This document shows positions 8,694 through 17,630 of a DNA stretch of 64,000 nucleotides, piece by piece. Both the position numbers and the translations under genes were made by a program. Every line of letters begins with the position of its first letter. Within the stretch, counting starts at the first letter, position 1. The stretch lies in the NCBI GenBank assembly GCA_019162745.1, contig JAFLLC010000039.1, forward strand, positions 1 through 64,000. The letters run 5' to 3'. Below the pieces are notes generated by a model that did no database searches, was not told where the DNA came from, and worked only from the letters and a program-made list of their open reading frames with translations. The DNA comes from Deltaproteobacteria bacterium. Lineage in GTDB: Bacteria; Desulfobacterota; Desulfuromonadia; Geobacterales; Pseudopelobacteraceae.

Positions 8694-9521
8694 GTGGCTA
8701 TAAGTGATAAAGATTTTGAACAACTTCGCGATTTTATTTATAATATCTGCGGAATGTATTTTCATACCACCAAAAAGTACTTTTTGGAAAGCCGCCTTAC
8801 CCGCCGTATGGAAGCTACCGGCGCTAAAACCTATCAGGATTATTATCTGCTGCTCAAATCTCCGCGCGGTTCGGAAGAATTAAAATTTCTGATGGATGAA
8901 ATCACCACTAACGAAACCTACTTTTTCCGCAACGTCCCCCAGTTGGCGGCTCTTGAGAACAAATTGCTGCCGGAACTTGTTGAAGCCAAGAACAAGATGG
9001 GGTTCCGCAAGTTGCGGATCTGGAGCGCGGCCTCTTCCTCTGGGGAAGAAGCCTACACCATGGCGATGATCCTCCTTGAAAAGCGCCCCACCCTGCTGAA
9101 AGACTGGATCATTGAAATCGTCGGAACCGACATTAATGAAACCGTTATTGCCCAGGCAAAGGAGGGAATTTACAACGCCTATTCCGTTCGGAATATCCCT
9201 GATCTGTACAAACGTAAATACATCCGTGAGGATAACGGTAAGTTCATCCTCTCTCCCGAAGTCAAAAAATTTGTCACCTTTAACAAGCTCAACCTGTATG
9301 AAGATTCCAAAATGATTTTTATGAAAAGTTTTGATTTCATCTTCTGCGCCAATGTGCTGATCTATTTTGACACCGCTTCAAAATCAAAAGTAGTCCAACA
9401 CTTTTACAACAACCTGCAGCCGTATGGTTATTTCTTTGTCGGCCAGTCGGAATCGCTGCATGGCGTCAACGACAAGTTCAAGACAGTTCATTTTCCCGGT
9501 GGTTTCGGCTACAAAAAATAG
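8694..9521 (+). CDS. cheR: Chemoreceptor methyltransferase CheR
   Basis: A 275-residue enzyme that uses SAM to methylate glutamates on chemoreceptors. It has the N-terminal helical domain, the TNETYFFRN motif, the SAM-binding SAASSSGEEAYTMAM segment, GTDIN and the FDFIFCANVLIYFD core. The start is GTG at 8694 with AAGGAG upstream. It lacks a TPR tail. It pairs with cheB later in the same operon for adaptation. No chemoreceptor gene is in the window. Confidence 0.95.
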   Translation: MAISDKDFEQLRDFIYNICGMYFHTTKKYFLESRLTRRMEATGAKTYQDYYLLLKSPRGSEELKFLMDEITTNETYFFRNVPQLAALENKLLPELVEAKNKMGFRKLRIWSAASSSGEEAYTMAMILLEKRPTLLKDWIIEIVGTDINETVIAQAKEGIYNAYSVRNIPDLYKRKYIREDNGKFILSPEVKKFVTFNKLNLYEDSKMIFMKSFDFIFCANVLIYFDTASKSKVVQHFYNNLQPYGYFFVGQSESLHGVNDKFKTVHFPGGFGYKK

Positions 9522-9539
9522 CCCGAGAGGTTTTATTAT

Positions 9540-10433
9540 ATGGATAAGAATAAGATGATGGAGAGGGCAGAAATATTGGTGGGAGCCGTTGACGATCTCC
9601 CTACCATTCCGATTGTTGCAACCAAAGTACTGCAGCTACTTGATAACCCTGATGTCAGCGTCGAAGAGGTAGCCGATTTGATGCTGACAGACCAGGTGAT
9701 GACAGCGCGGGTCATGAAGCTGATCAACTCTCCTGTCTACAAACCGGCACAGGAGATCACCTCTCTGAAACGCGCTCTGGTATACCTCGGGTTGCGTCAT
9801 GTTCGCGAACTGGCGCTGACAACATCGGTTATCAATGCATTTGACGGGACATCCGGAGCACTGGAACTGAATGCGTTCTGGGAACATTCCTTCGGAGTCG
9901 GCATGGTCTCCAAGATCATCGCACAGAAGATCGGTTATCAGGATCTCGAAAAAGCCTATATTGCAGGGATTATCCACGATTTAGGCGAGGTTTTTCTCAG
10001 TAACTTTCTCCGCGAACCTTTTTTGGAGGTGCTGGAGTATATCAAACTCCACCCGGTAAAACTTGTCGATGCCGAAGCAGAACTGCTCGGTACGACCCAC
10101 TGCGAAATAGGGCTCTGCATGGCGCGTAAATGGAATTTTCCTGATGCCTACTGTGACGTGATAGCGTATCACCACAACCCGGGTGAAGCTACGGTCGATC
10201 CGATTCTGTGTGCGATAGTCAATCTGTCAGACCTGTTCTGCACTGTTAGAGAACTGAACTACGGCGGCCTTGAATGGATCAGTTTCAATCTGAGTGACGA
10301 AGAAGGCTGGAATATCCTTAAGAATGAATCGCCTGCATTGGCCCAGATGGACGTAGAACGCTTCTGTTACGAACTGGATGATGCGATTCCAGATGTTAAA
10401 GCTCTGGTTTCATCTATTTTTACCACTTCCTGA
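9540..10433 (+). CDS. HDOD-domain protein
   Basis: A 297-residue protein made mostly of one HDOD domain, a degenerate HD relative with no proven catalytic activity that is widespread in signalling proteins. Typical segments are LPTIPIVATKVLQLLDNPDVS, LTDQVMTARVMKLINS, FWEHSFGVG and the IIHDLGEVFL stretch. The HD dyad of true phosphohydrolases is only partly present (His-Asp in IIHDLG). It sits between cheR and cheB with short spacers, so it is co-expressed with adaptation enzymes. Its role there is unknown; a regulatory or c-di-GMP-linked task is only a guess. Confidence 0.88.
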   Translation: MDKNKMMERAEILVGAVDDLPTIPIVATKVLQLLDNPDVSVEEVADLMLTDQVMTARVMKLINSPVYKPAQEITSLKRALVYLGLRHVRELALTTSVINAFDGTSGALELNAFWEHSFGVGMVSKIIAQKIGYQDLEKAYIAGIIHDLGEVFLSNFLREPFLEVLEYIKLHPVKLVDAEAELLGTTHCEIGLCMARKWNFPDAYCDVIAYHHNPGEATVDPILCAIVNLSDLFCTVRELNYGGLEWISFNLSDEEGWNILKNESPALAQMDVERFCYELDDAIPDVKALVSSIFTTS

Positions 10434-10467
10434 CCCGGAGTTATCTAAACTAAAAGGTGAGATCCTG

Positions 10468-11553
10468 ATGATCGTGCAGCAGCAAGTAAAAACCAGAATT
10501 CTGATCGTAGACGACTCATCATTTATGCGGATGGCTATCCGCAGTGTCCTGTCAAAAGACCCCTCCTTTGACATCGTCGGGACGGCTGCTGACGGCATGG
10601 AAGGTGTCGAAAAAGCCATCGCCCTCAAACCGGATCTCATCACGATGGATGTCGAGATGCCCCGTATGGACGGCATTGCCGCCCTGAAACAGATCATGGC
10701 CAAGGCACCGACCAAGGTCATCATGGTTTCAACCCTGACCAATGAAGGTGCCAAGTCAACTTTTGAGGCCCTTGATGCCGGAGCAATCGATTATATTCCT
10801 AAAAACGTTACCGACTCGTCTGATGCCCAGAATACTTTCCGACAGGATCTGTTGCGCAAGATCAAGGAAGCCATCGCATCGCGCCGGCACTCGCCAGGTG
10901 CCGCCCCTGCAGCCGCACGCCCCGCCACTCCGGTTGCCGCAGTACGGCAGCGGCCGACATCATCGAAATTTCTCGGGAAAAAAATCCAGTACGTTGCCAT
11001 TGGAGCCTCCACCGGCGGACCGGTGGCGCTGCAGGAAGTCCTTTCACGTATTCCGGTTAATTTCCCGTACGGCATCATGATTGGCATCCACATGCCGAAG
11101 GCGTTTACCGGGCCGTATGCGGATCGGCTCAACGCCAAATGCTCCATGACCATCCGCGAGGCGGTTGACGGTGACATTCTCAAGCCTGGACTGGCACTGG
11201 TTGCACCGGGAGGAATGCATACAACGCTGGTCCGCCAGGGGAGTCATATCGTCGTCAAGACTCAACCTACCAGCTCTTACCCTCAATATGTCTACATCCC
11301 CTCGGTTGACCTGCTGATTTCAAGCATGGCGGAAGCTACCAGCGGATCAATGCTTGGCGTAATACTGACCGGAATGGGTAATGACGGTTTCAAAGGGATG
11401 CAGTTGCTCAAGCAGAAGGGTGGTGTAACAATTGCGCAGGACGAAGCGACCTCAACTATTTACGGCATGCCGAAAGCCTGTGTTGACGGAGGTGTCGCTG
11501 ATGAAGTGCTGCCGCTGGGACAGATCGGCTTTGAGATATCCAAGTTTATGTAA
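10468..11553 (+). CDS. cheB: Chemotaxis methylesterase/glutamine deamidase CheB
   Basis: A 361-residue response regulator that removes methyl groups from chemoreceptors when phosphorylated by CheA. The receiver domain carries VDDSSFMR and Asp60 in TMDVEMPRMDG. A Pro/Ala-rich linker (about 140-165) leads to the esterase domain, with catalytic Ser181 (GASTGGP), His208 (GIHMPKAFTGPYA) and Asp306 (GMGNDG). The frame is open from 10378, inside the HDOD gene, but ATG 10468 with AAAGGTGA seven bases upstream is the sensible start. Last gene of the operon; a strong hairpin follows. Confidence 0.95.
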   Translation: MIVQQQVKTRILIVDDSSFMRMAIRSVLSKDPSFDIVGTAADGMEGVEKAIALKPDLITMDVEMPRMDGIAALKQIMAKAPTKVIMVSTLTNEGAKSTFEALDAGAIDYIPKNVTDSSDAQNTFRQDLLRKIKEAIASRRHSPGAAPAAARPATPVAAVRQRPTSSKFLGKKIQYVAIGASTGGPVALQEVLSRIPVNFPYGIMIGIHMPKAFTGPYADRLNAKCSMTIREAVDGDILKPGLALVAPGGMHTTLVRQGSHIVVKTQPTSSYPQYVYIPSVDLLISSMAEATSGSMLGVILTGMGNDGFKGMQLLKQKGGVTIAQDEATSTIYGMPKACVDGGVADEVLPLGQIGFEISKFM

Positions 11554-11580
11554 TGCGGCGAAGGGTACAAGCGGCAGAAT

Positions 11581-11617
11581 ACGTCGAAGGGCGGCCGGTG
11601 GGGCCGCCCTTCGACGT
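11581..11617. terminator. Strong hairpin terminator after cheB
   Basis: A perfect 16-bp stem (ACGTCGAAGGGCGGCC, 11581-11596, with its complement at 11602-11617) around a five-base loop lies 28 bases after the cheB stop and is followed by TTT. The T-run is short, but the stem is very stable and could stop transcription from both sides, since minus-strand genes end just beyond it. Confidence 0.75.
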
Positions 11618-11625
11618 TTAACACT

Positions 11626-11880
11626 CTAGCGGTCGGCGTACACAACCAGCCCCGACCCTGAGACCTCGACCCGACAGTTTGAAAATCCGCGCCGTTTAAG
11701 GCGAAACATAATGAGCGGTGCGACAGTACGATGCACACCCGGAAGAATTAGCGGAAAATGTGCGTATGACATGCCAAGAAATGCATTTACCGTTGCCTTC
11801 AGGTTGAGAGGGTGTCGTCTTCCTCCACGCCCTCGCTTGGAAACGCCAACCTCCGGCCGTGACTCCGTAGTGGAATCCAT
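11626..11880 (-). CDS. Small basic hypothetical protein coupled to prfC
   Basis: An 84-residue ORF whose ATG (11880) begins one base after the prfC stop, so ribosomes could re-initiate. The protein is basic (RGRGGRRHP, FRLKRRG) with a hydrophobic middle (FLGMSYAHFPLILPGVHR) and the end VEVSGSGLVVYADR. No Shine-Dalgarno beyond GCGAG is visible. It ends next to the terminator hairpin, as a last operon gene would. No family recognised. It could be a chance frame; an opposite-strand ORF also covers part of this stretch. Confidence 0.5.
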   Translation of the reverse strand: MDSTTESRPEVGVSKRGRGGRRHPLNLKATVNAFLGMSYAHFPLILPGVHRTVAPLIMFRLKRRGFSNCRVEVSGSGLVVYADR

Positions 11881-11881
11881 G

Positions 11882-13465
11882 TCAGCTGTGCTCGCTGGTT
11901 TCGTGGAACTCCAGCATTTTCCAGCTCTCAATAGTGTTGTCGAGACGCCATTGGCTGCCGGCCATATAGGTCAGCTTGCCTTCACCATCGATATAGACGT
12001 GCATGGCCTCTTTCTTCTCAAACTCTTCAATAAACTTCTTTTCGCCGGTTACCCAGCGGGCCGTAACGTAACTGACCGGTTCAAAGGCGACTTTAACGCT
12101 GTATTCATGTTCAAGACGGTGCATAACAACCTCGAACTGCAGCAGACCGACCGCACCGATGACCCAGTCTGACCCCATCACCGGCTTGAACACCTGCGTG
12201 GCACCCTCTTCTGCCAGCTGGACCAACCCTTTCTCCAGTGCCTTGGACTTCATCGGGTTAAGCAGACGCACCTTGCGAAAATGTTCGGGGGCAAAACTGG
12301 GGATGCCGGTAAATTTGAGATCTTCACCACTCGTGAAGGTATCGCCGATCTTGATTGTACCGTGATTATGAATACCGATAATATCGCCAGGCCACGCCTC
12401 TTCGACGTTGGTACGGTCCTGGGCCATGAATATTGTGGCATTGGCGATCTGAACGTCGCGACCCAAGCGAACATGATGGACCTTCATACCTCGGGTAAAT
12501 TTGCCGGAACAGATGCGGAAGAAGGCAATCCGGTCACGATGGGACGGGTCCATATTCGCCTGGATTTTAAAGGTAAAACCGGTGAAGGGCTCCTCAAAGG
12601 GAGAAACGGCGCGCGTAGCAGTTTCACGCGGCAGCGGGTGCGGTGCATATTGGACAAAGGCATCAAGAAGCTGCTGCACACCGAAGGTATTAATGGCGCT
12701 GCCGAAGAAAACCGGCGTCTGCCGTCCTGCAAGATACGCAGACATATCGAAGGGATTAGCGGCCCCCTCCAACAGAGCTATGTCATTCCTTAGTTCTTCT
12801 ACCTGGCTTCCCAGCAGCTCATCGAGATGCGGGTCATCCAGACCGTTCACCGTTATTATTTCACCGGTGCCGTTGTCCGCTTCCGGGTCGAAAAAAGTCA
12901 ACTCTTTGGTGTACAGATGGTAGGTACCGCGAAAGCGTTTGCCCATCCCGATCGGCCAGGTTATCGGAGCGGTCTGGATATGGAGGTTTTTTTCGATGTC
13001 ATCCAGGAGGTCAAAAGGTTCCTGCCCTTCACGGTCAAGTTTGTTCATGAAGGTCATGATCGGGGTGTGGCGCAGACGACAGACTTCCAGCAGCTTTTTA
13101 GTCTGGCTCTCGACACCTTTTACCGAGTCAATAACCATCAATACAGAATCGACTGCGGTCAGTACACGATACGTGTCTTCGGAAAAATCATTGTGGCCGG
13201 GGGTATCAAGGAGGTTGATCTCACAGTCATCGTAGGTAAACTTCATGACCGAAGAGGTAACTGAAATGCCGCGCTGCTTTTCCAGTTCCATCCAGTCGGA
13301 TGTTGCATGGCGGGAACTCTTGCGGGCTCGAACTTCACCTGCCTGCTGAATGGCACCGCCGAAAAGCAGAAGTTTCTCGGTGATGGTGGTCTTACCGGCG
13401 TCGGGGTGACTGATAATGGCAAAGGTGCGACGTTTTTCGACTTCAATCTGGTTGAACAGTACCAC
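11882..13465 (-). CDS. prfC: Peptide chain release factor 3
   Basis: A 527-residue translational GTPase that recycles RF1/RF2 from terminating ribosomes. Near the N-terminus are the P-loop [15 protein letters not shown], the switch region [34 protein letters not shown] and FMNKLDR. The RF3-specific C-terminal domain follows, with [17 protein letters not shown]. The length matches the family. The start follows the DoxX gene by 14 bases, with AAGGAG upstream. No frameshift or missing motif. Confidence 0.96.
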   Translation of the reverse strand: MVLFNQIEVEKRRTFAIISHPDAGKTTITEKLLLFGGAIQQAGEVRARKSSRHATSDWMELEKQRGISVTSSVMKFTYDDCEINLLDTPGHNDFSEDTYRVLTAVDSVLMVIDSVKGVESQTKKLLEVCRLRHTPIMTFMNKLDREGQEPFDLLDDIEKNLHIQTAPITWPIGMGKRFRGTYHLYTKELTFFDPEADNGTGEIITVNGLDDPHLDELLGSQVEELRNDIALLEGAANPFDMSAYLAGRQTPVFFGSAINTFGVQQLLDAFVQYAPHPLPRETATRAVSPFEEPFTGFTFKIQANMDPSHRDRIAFFRICSGKFTRGMKVHHVRLGRDVQIANATIFMAQDRTNVEEAWPGDIIGIHNHGTIKIGDTFTSGEDLKFTGIPSFAPEHFRKVRLLNPMKSKALEKGLVQLAEEGATQVFKPVMGSDWVIGAVGLLQFEVVMHRLEHEYSVKVAFEPVSYVTARWVTGEKKFIEEFEKKEAMHVYIDGEGKLTYMAGSQWRLDNTIESWKMLEFHETSEHS

Positions 13466-13479
13466 GGGATGTAACTCCT

Positions 13480-13929
13480 TTATGACCGGAACACGAGCCG
13501 GTCAAGACACCATCTGCCGCCGCCGGCGAACATCAGATAGAGCGCCATGCCCAGCAGGGCGACATTGTACTCAATACCGTGCCCGTGCCCGGCAACGCAG
13601 TTGATGTTAAGAAAGAAGCCGTGAGCCCAGTGAATTTTATAGATAGCCACCAGCATGACAGCTGATATGCCTGCCGCTGAGAGGCGGGTCAGGAAGCCGG
13701 TCAGAATGCCAAAACCGCCGCCAAATTCTGCGATAATCGCCAAAAGTGTAAAGATCGGTGGTATCCCCATCTTCTCCTCAAAGGTATTAAACGTCCGCGT
13801 CAATCCCTGTCCACCGAAAAGCCCCAGCAACTTCTGAGAGCCGTGAGCCATAAAGATCAGACCGAGCGGAATCCGCAGCATCAAGGGAGCAATCAAATCA
13901 GTCGCATCAAAACTTCCCTTCGCCATCAT
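13480..13929 (-). CDS. DoxX-family membrane protein
   Basis: A 149-residue protein with four likely membrane helices: [60 protein letters not shown] and [15 protein letters not shown]. The [11 protein letters not shown] and [16 protein letters not shown] segments are typical of DoxX/DoxD-like proteins, found in redox or sulfur contexts in some organisms. Function is unassigned. It is upstream of prfC on the same strand; no thioredoxin or sulfur gene is adjacent. Confidence 0.85.
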   Translation of the reverse strand: MMAKGSFDATDLIAPLMLRIPLGLIFMAHGSQKLLGLFGGQGLTRTFNTFEEKMGIPPIFTLLAIIAEFGGGFGILTGFLTRLSAAGISAVMLVAIYKIHWAHGFFLNINCVAGHGHGIEYNVALLGMALYLMFAGGGRWCLDRLVFRS

Positions 13930-13960
13930 TTGCCTCCCTGTTTTCCCTGTCTGCCACTAA

Positions 13961-14137
13961 TTATCTCAATCGTTTGGCAACGCACATGACATCATACGGC
14001 CTGCCGCGCCAGTCGTTAAGGTAGGTATAATTCATCCCCGCAGCCGTACACGCATCAATCTTGGTTTGCAGTTCCGCCTCACTTACCTTGGTACAACCTG
14101 CCAGCAGGATGAGTAATAGAAAGGGGGCTATTTTCAT
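13961..14137 (-). CDS. Tiny predicted lipoprotein
   Basis: A 58-residue ORF too short for most gene finders. It begins MKIAPFLLLILLAGC, a clear lipoprotein signal with lipobox LAGC (Cys15), and continues TKVSEAELQTKIDACTAAG, then ends with DVMCVAKRLR. Three cysteines remain after processing would remove the signal: Cys15 as lipid anchor and Cys30 and Cys52, which could form a disulfide. A weak GAGGAAAA ribosome site lies upstream. It is 31 bases upstream of the DoxX gene on the same strand. The envelope location is likely; the function is unknown. Confidence 0.65.
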   Translation of the reverse strand: MKIAPFLLLILLAGCTKVSEAELQTKIDACTAAGMNYTYLNDWRGRPYDVMCVAKRLR

Positions 14138-14266
14138 CTGTTTTCCTCTAAAATCGAGTTAATTCAAGCGTTATAGGAAATGGACATCGGATAAAACGTT
14201 AATGCAGCATTTACCGACGTGGGGCTAAGAAGGGAGGCGACCGGGATAATGCACTTCATCATAAAA

Positions 14267-14343
14267 TGGTGGGCGGCACGGGATTCGAACCCGCGACCCC
14301 AGGCTTCGGAGGCCTGTACTCTATCCAGCTGAGCTAACCGCCC
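14267..14343 (-). tRNA. tRNA-Arg (anticodon CCG)
   Basis: The minus strand folds as a complete 77-base tRNA. The acceptor stem GGGCGGT pairs with GCCGCCC, the D-arm contains AGCTCAGCTGGATAGAGT, the anticodon loop reads CTCCGAA (anticodon CCG, codon CGG) and the T-arm is GGGTTCGAATCCC. The terminal CCA is encoded (14267-14269). It stands between the small lipoprotein gene and coaE. Confidence 0.96.
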
Positions 14344-14527
14344 AATATCAAAAACTGCGACCATTCTTTGGATTTATATGGATACACTATTTAACGTACC
14401 AACTCAAGTCAATAATCTGTCTTTTTATTGTCTGCTCTGTTATGATGCCGTGTAATTTGGCGTAGTTTACTTCCGAATTTGATGTCTATTCCCAGCGTGA
14501 ATACCATGGACTTAAGGCCCTCAGATA

Positions 14528-15145
14528 ATGCCAGATAAAATAAGAGTTATCGGATTGACTGGCGGAATTGCCACCGGCAAAAGCTCTGTGGCACATTTTT
14601 TCAGTGAGCGAGGCGTGCCGGTGATCGACGCCGACCAACTGGCACGTGCTGCGGTACTACCGGGCACCCCCGCGCTGGAGCAGATCATTTCACTCTTCGG
14701 GCGTGAGGTCGTGACGCATGATGGTACACTCGATCGCAAATGTCTTGGTGCGAAGATCTTTTCTGACACTGATAAACGGCGCCAACTTGAAAATATCCTC
14801 CATCCAGAAATACGAAAACAGGCTGAAAAACGCATCGCTCAGGCAGCTGCAGCCGGGCATAAGCGGCTGGTCTATATGGCGCCGCTCCTAATTGAAGCGG
14901 GTGCAACCGACCGGGTTGATACCGTCTGGGTGGTCACAGTCCGTCCCGAGATCCAGTTGGAACGGCTTATGCTGCGTGACGGCATAAACCGCGAGCAGGC
15001 AGAGCGCATGATCGGCAGCCAGATGCCGCTCTCTGAAAAAGAGCGTTATGGGAGCGTGATTATCGATAACAGTGGCACCAAAGCAGAAACGCGGAAAATT
15101 TTGGAAACGATTTGGGCGAATGAAGCCGGGAGCAATAATGAGTAA
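14528..15145 (+). CDS. coaE: Dephospho-CoA kinase
   Basis: A 205-residue enzyme for the last step of coenzyme A synthesis, phosphorylating dephospho-CoA with ATP. P-loop GLTGGIATGKSSVA, VIDADQLAR, then LENILHPEIR and the LID region LERLMLRDGI..EQAERMI. The length is typical. No strong Shine-Dalgarno is seen before the ATG. Its end overlaps the start of the methyltransferase gene by eight bases (ATGAGTAA). Confidence 0.95.
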   Translation: MPDKIRVIGLTGGIATGKSSVAHFFSERGVPVIDADQLARAAVLPGTPALEQIISLFGREVVTHDGTLDRKCLGAKIFSDTDKRRQLENILHPEIRKQAEKRIAQAAAAGHKRLVYMAPLLIEAGATDRVDTVWVVTVRPEIQLERLMLRDGINREQAERMIGSQMPLSEKERYGSVIIDNSGTKAETRKILETIWANEAGSNNE

Positions 15146-16397
15146 ATCGAATCATATTTTACGGCCGCGGGAATGCACGGCCAAATCACCTGCAGAAGCA
15201 CCCTCGCAACTGCCGGACTCACCCGCGATCCAACGTACAGAAATAGCAATAAATCCTGTTACGCAACAAGACCAGCTGCTGAACTGTTTTGCCGCAGTGC
15301 CTCGCGGTGCCGAGGAGCTGGCTGCCGCAGAACTTGTGGTTCTCGGAATCAGCGATGCAAAACCGGGCAAGGGTGGTGTATCGTTCAGAACTGACCGGGC
15401 CGGGCTTTACCATGCCAACCTTTGGCTCAGGACGGCCAGCCGCGTGCTGGTCCAGTTGGCGCAGTTCCCCTGCTCGAGCCCGGCTGAACTGTATACCGGA
15501 GTGCACACAATTGCCTGGCAGGAGTTAATTACCCCCGACATGACCCTTGCGGTTGACTGCTCTCTGCGTGATTCCGCTCTGACTCATTCCGGATTTGTGG
15601 CACTCAAGACCAAGGATGCCGTTGTCGACCGCATTCGCGAATCATGCGGCAGCCGCCCGAATGTCGATACGGCCTTACCGGATGTACGCATCAACGTCCA
15701 TCTGCATAAAAACATCTGCACAATCAGCCTCGACAGCTCCGGCGACTCCCTAGACCGACGCGGCTACAGGCTGGAGCGGAACGAAGCCCCCCTTAGGGAA
15801 ACTCTGGCCGCTACTGTTGTCGCCCTGACCGGCTGGGACGGTTCAATCCCCCTGGCCGATCCGATGTGCGGATCCGGTACTATTCCGATCGAGGCGGCGC
15901 TCCTTGCGGCACAGATACCCCCCGGCCTGCAGCGCCAATTCGGATTTCAGCGCTGGCTGGATTACGACGACCGGCTCTGGAACAATATTTGCGCTGAAGC
16001 TGAAGCTGGCACCCGCAGGTTACCGGTCGGTTTGATCACCGGGTATGACCTTGACAACAAGGCTCTTTTGCTGGCGGGAAGGAACAGTGCCAAAGCGGGC
16101 CTGGAAGGGCAAATTCATTTTTTCCACGCAGCGCTGCAGGATTTCCGGCCGGAGGGTGACAAAGGGGTGGTAATCCTCAACCCACCCTACGGCAAGCGCC
16201 TGGGAGAAGATGATGATCTGCGGGAGCTGTACTGCCAAATCGGCGATGTGATGAAGAAATATTGTCGCGGCTGGACCGGGTACGTCCTGACAGGCAATCT
16301 TGAACTGGCTAAATATATAGGCCTTAAGGCATCGCGCCGCTACGTACTATTCAACGGAGCGATTGAATGCCGGCTGCTGAAGTATGATCTGTATTAA
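15138..16397 (+). CDS. THUMP-domain class I SAM-dependent RNA methyltransferase
   Basis: A 419-residue enzyme related to the N-terminal half of E. coli RlmL and to Bacillus YpsC, which methylate guanine N2 in 23S rRNA. A THUMP RNA-binding domain is at about 45-195. The Rossmann methylase part has the SAM site DPMCGSGTIPIEAAL and the catalytic NPPYGKRLGE, typical of exocyclic-amine N-methylation. The frame is open from 15072, but ATG 15138 avoids a long overlap with coaE. Exact target base is not provable here. Confidence 0.88.
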   Translation: MSKSNHILRPRECTAKSPAEAPSQLPDSPAIQRTEIAINPVTQQDQLLNCFAAVPRGAEELAAAELVVLGISDAKPGKGGVSFRTDRAGLYHANLWLRTASRVLVQLAQFPCSSPAELYTGVHTIAWQELITPDMTLAVDCSLRDSALTHSGFVALKTKDAVVDRIRESCGSRPNVDTALPDVRINVHLHKNICTISLDSSGDSLDRRGYRLERNEAPLRETLAATVVALTGWDGSIPLADPMCGSGTIPIEAALLAAQIPPGLQRQFGFQRWLDYDDRLWNNICAEAEAGTRRLPVGLITGYDLDNKALLLAGRNSAKAGLEGQIHFFHAALQDFRPEGDKGVVILNPPYGKRLGEDDDLRELYCQIGDVMKKYCRGWTGYVLTGNLELAKYIGLKASRRYVLFNGAIECRLLKYDLY

Positions 16398-16412
16398 AAA
16401 AGGACAACTTAT

Positions 16413-17324
16413 ATGACTATTAGATGGTATCCGGGACATATGGGCAAGGCGCAGGAAAAGATGGCTGAGGCGATCCGCAAGATCGATGTAATTGTTGAGG
16501 TAATTGATGCCCGCCTCCCTTTGTCAAGCTCCAATCAGCAGCTGGAAGAGATGCGCCGCAACAAGCCCTGCATAAAGATTTTGAACAAAAATGATCTGGC
16601 CGATCCTGCTGTCACCAAAGCGTGGGTGCGGCATTTCGAACAGGAGTCGGGGGTCTGCGCCCTGCCGCTTTCAGCCAGAGTTCATGCCGACGCAAAGCAG
16701 CTGATCAAACTCTGTCAGAAAACGGTGCCGCATCGCGGACGACCGGGGTGGCCGCTACGGGTGATGGTGTTCGGAATTCCCAACACCGGGAAATCAACCC
16801 TGATCAACACCCTGGCGGGAAAATGCATGGCCAAGGTCGGCGACAAGCCGGCGATCACCACCTGCGGCCAGCAGATCGACCTCAGGAACGGCATTGTGTT
16901 GTCGGACACTCCCGGCATCCTCTGGCCGAATATGGACGATCAGGCCGTGGCTTATCGACTGGCAACCAGCGGTGCGATCGGGGCAAGCGCCTTAGACTAT
17001 ACCTGCGTCGGGCTTTTTGCCGCCGAATATATGATGGGGAGGTATCCGGAGTTATTGAAGGCACGATACAAACTGACCGAACTGCCTGAGACACCGACCG
17101 GCATGCTCGAATCTATCGGGCGACGCCTCGGATGTCTGATGTCCGGCGGAGAAATAGACGTACACAGGGCTGCAGAGGCTTTCCTGCGGGAACTGCGGGC
17201 TGGCAAGATAGGGCGCATCAGCCTTGAAGAGCCGGCACAAGCCGCTGATATCGCAGTTATTGACGAGGATACCTGTGTGGAAGGATCACAGGTTCCGCTA
17301 TCTCTGGAGCTTGTGACAGAATAG
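16413..17324 (+). CDS. ylqF: Ribosome biogenesis GTPase RbgA/YlqF
   Basis: A 303-residue circularly permuted GTPase needed for late 50S assembly in Bacillus. The order G4-G5-G1-G3 is visible: NKNDL (about 49), LSARVHA, then P-loop GIPNTGKSTLIN and DTPGIL. The N-terminal WYPGHMGKAQEKM is the family start. Its last 27 bases overlap, on the other strand, the end of the diheme cytochrome gene. It follows the rRNA methyltransferase by 15 bases, so both likely act on the large subunit. Confidence 0.93.
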   Translation: MTIRWYPGHMGKAQEKMAEAIRKIDVIVEVIDARLPLSSSNQQLEEMRRNKPCIKILNKNDLADPAVTKAWVRHFEQESGVCALPLSARVHADAKQLIKLCQKTVPHRGRPGWPLRVMVFGIPNTGKSTLINTLAGKCMAKVGDKPAITTCGQQIDLRNGIVLSDTPGILWPNMDDQAVAYRLATSGAIGASALDYTCVGLFAAEYMMGRYPELLKARYKLTELPETPTGMLESIGRRLGCLMSGGEIDVHRAAEAFLRELRAGKIGRISLEEPAQAADIAVIDEDTCVEGSQVPLSLELVTE

Positions 17325-17609
17325 ACAACGGTTTTTGGGTGGGTGGTTCGGAGGGAACTGCACCCCCTTTTCCAGGTGACACGGTTCACAATATGCTTCG
17401 GCCCCTTTTTTATCCGGCTTGAAGAAAGTCCGCTTGAAAATAGAAGCATCAGCGGCGGGAGCATTTTTAAACGCGGCATCATAGGCTATTTTATGCATCT
17501 GATTGTTGGGTACTGTAGTCGTTTTCTCTTTTCCGGAAATGCCGATAAAAATCCCCATCACCACAATTATTACAGCTATAAACAGCCAATCACGTTTTTC
17601 AATTTTCAT
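17298..17609 (-). CDS. Small membrane-anchored diheme c-type cytochrome
   Basis: A 103-residue protein. A basic start and a hydrophobic segment (residues about 8-25, LFIAVIIVVMGIFIGISG) form an uncleaved anchor or signal. Two heme-binding CXXCH motifs, CEPCH and CLFCH, lie in the last 35 residues. The spacer rich in His and Pro (FPPNHPPKNR) may supply axial ligands. It is likely periplasmic and membrane-tethered, in an electron-transfer role; Geobacter-type bacteria carry many such proteins. AAGGAA precedes the ATG. Its partner is unknown. Confidence 0.86.
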   Translation of the reverse strand: MKIEKRDWLFIAVIIVVMGIFIGISGKEKTTTVPNNQMHKIAYDAAFKNAPAADASIFKRTFFKPDKKGAEAYCEPCHLEKGVQFPPNHPPKNRCLFCHKLQR

Positions 17610-17630
17610 AAAAATAATTCCTTGCGCATA

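Noticed and set aside
11711-12172. 153-codon plus-strand ORF opposite prfC and the small coupled gene
   Set aside because: No ribosome site or motif, and the opposite strand carries prfC.
14164-14364. 66-residue minus-strand ORF
   Set aside because: It is the translated shadow of tRNA-Arg; the sequence RLAQLDRVQASEAWGRGFESR is the usual tRNA-derived peptide.
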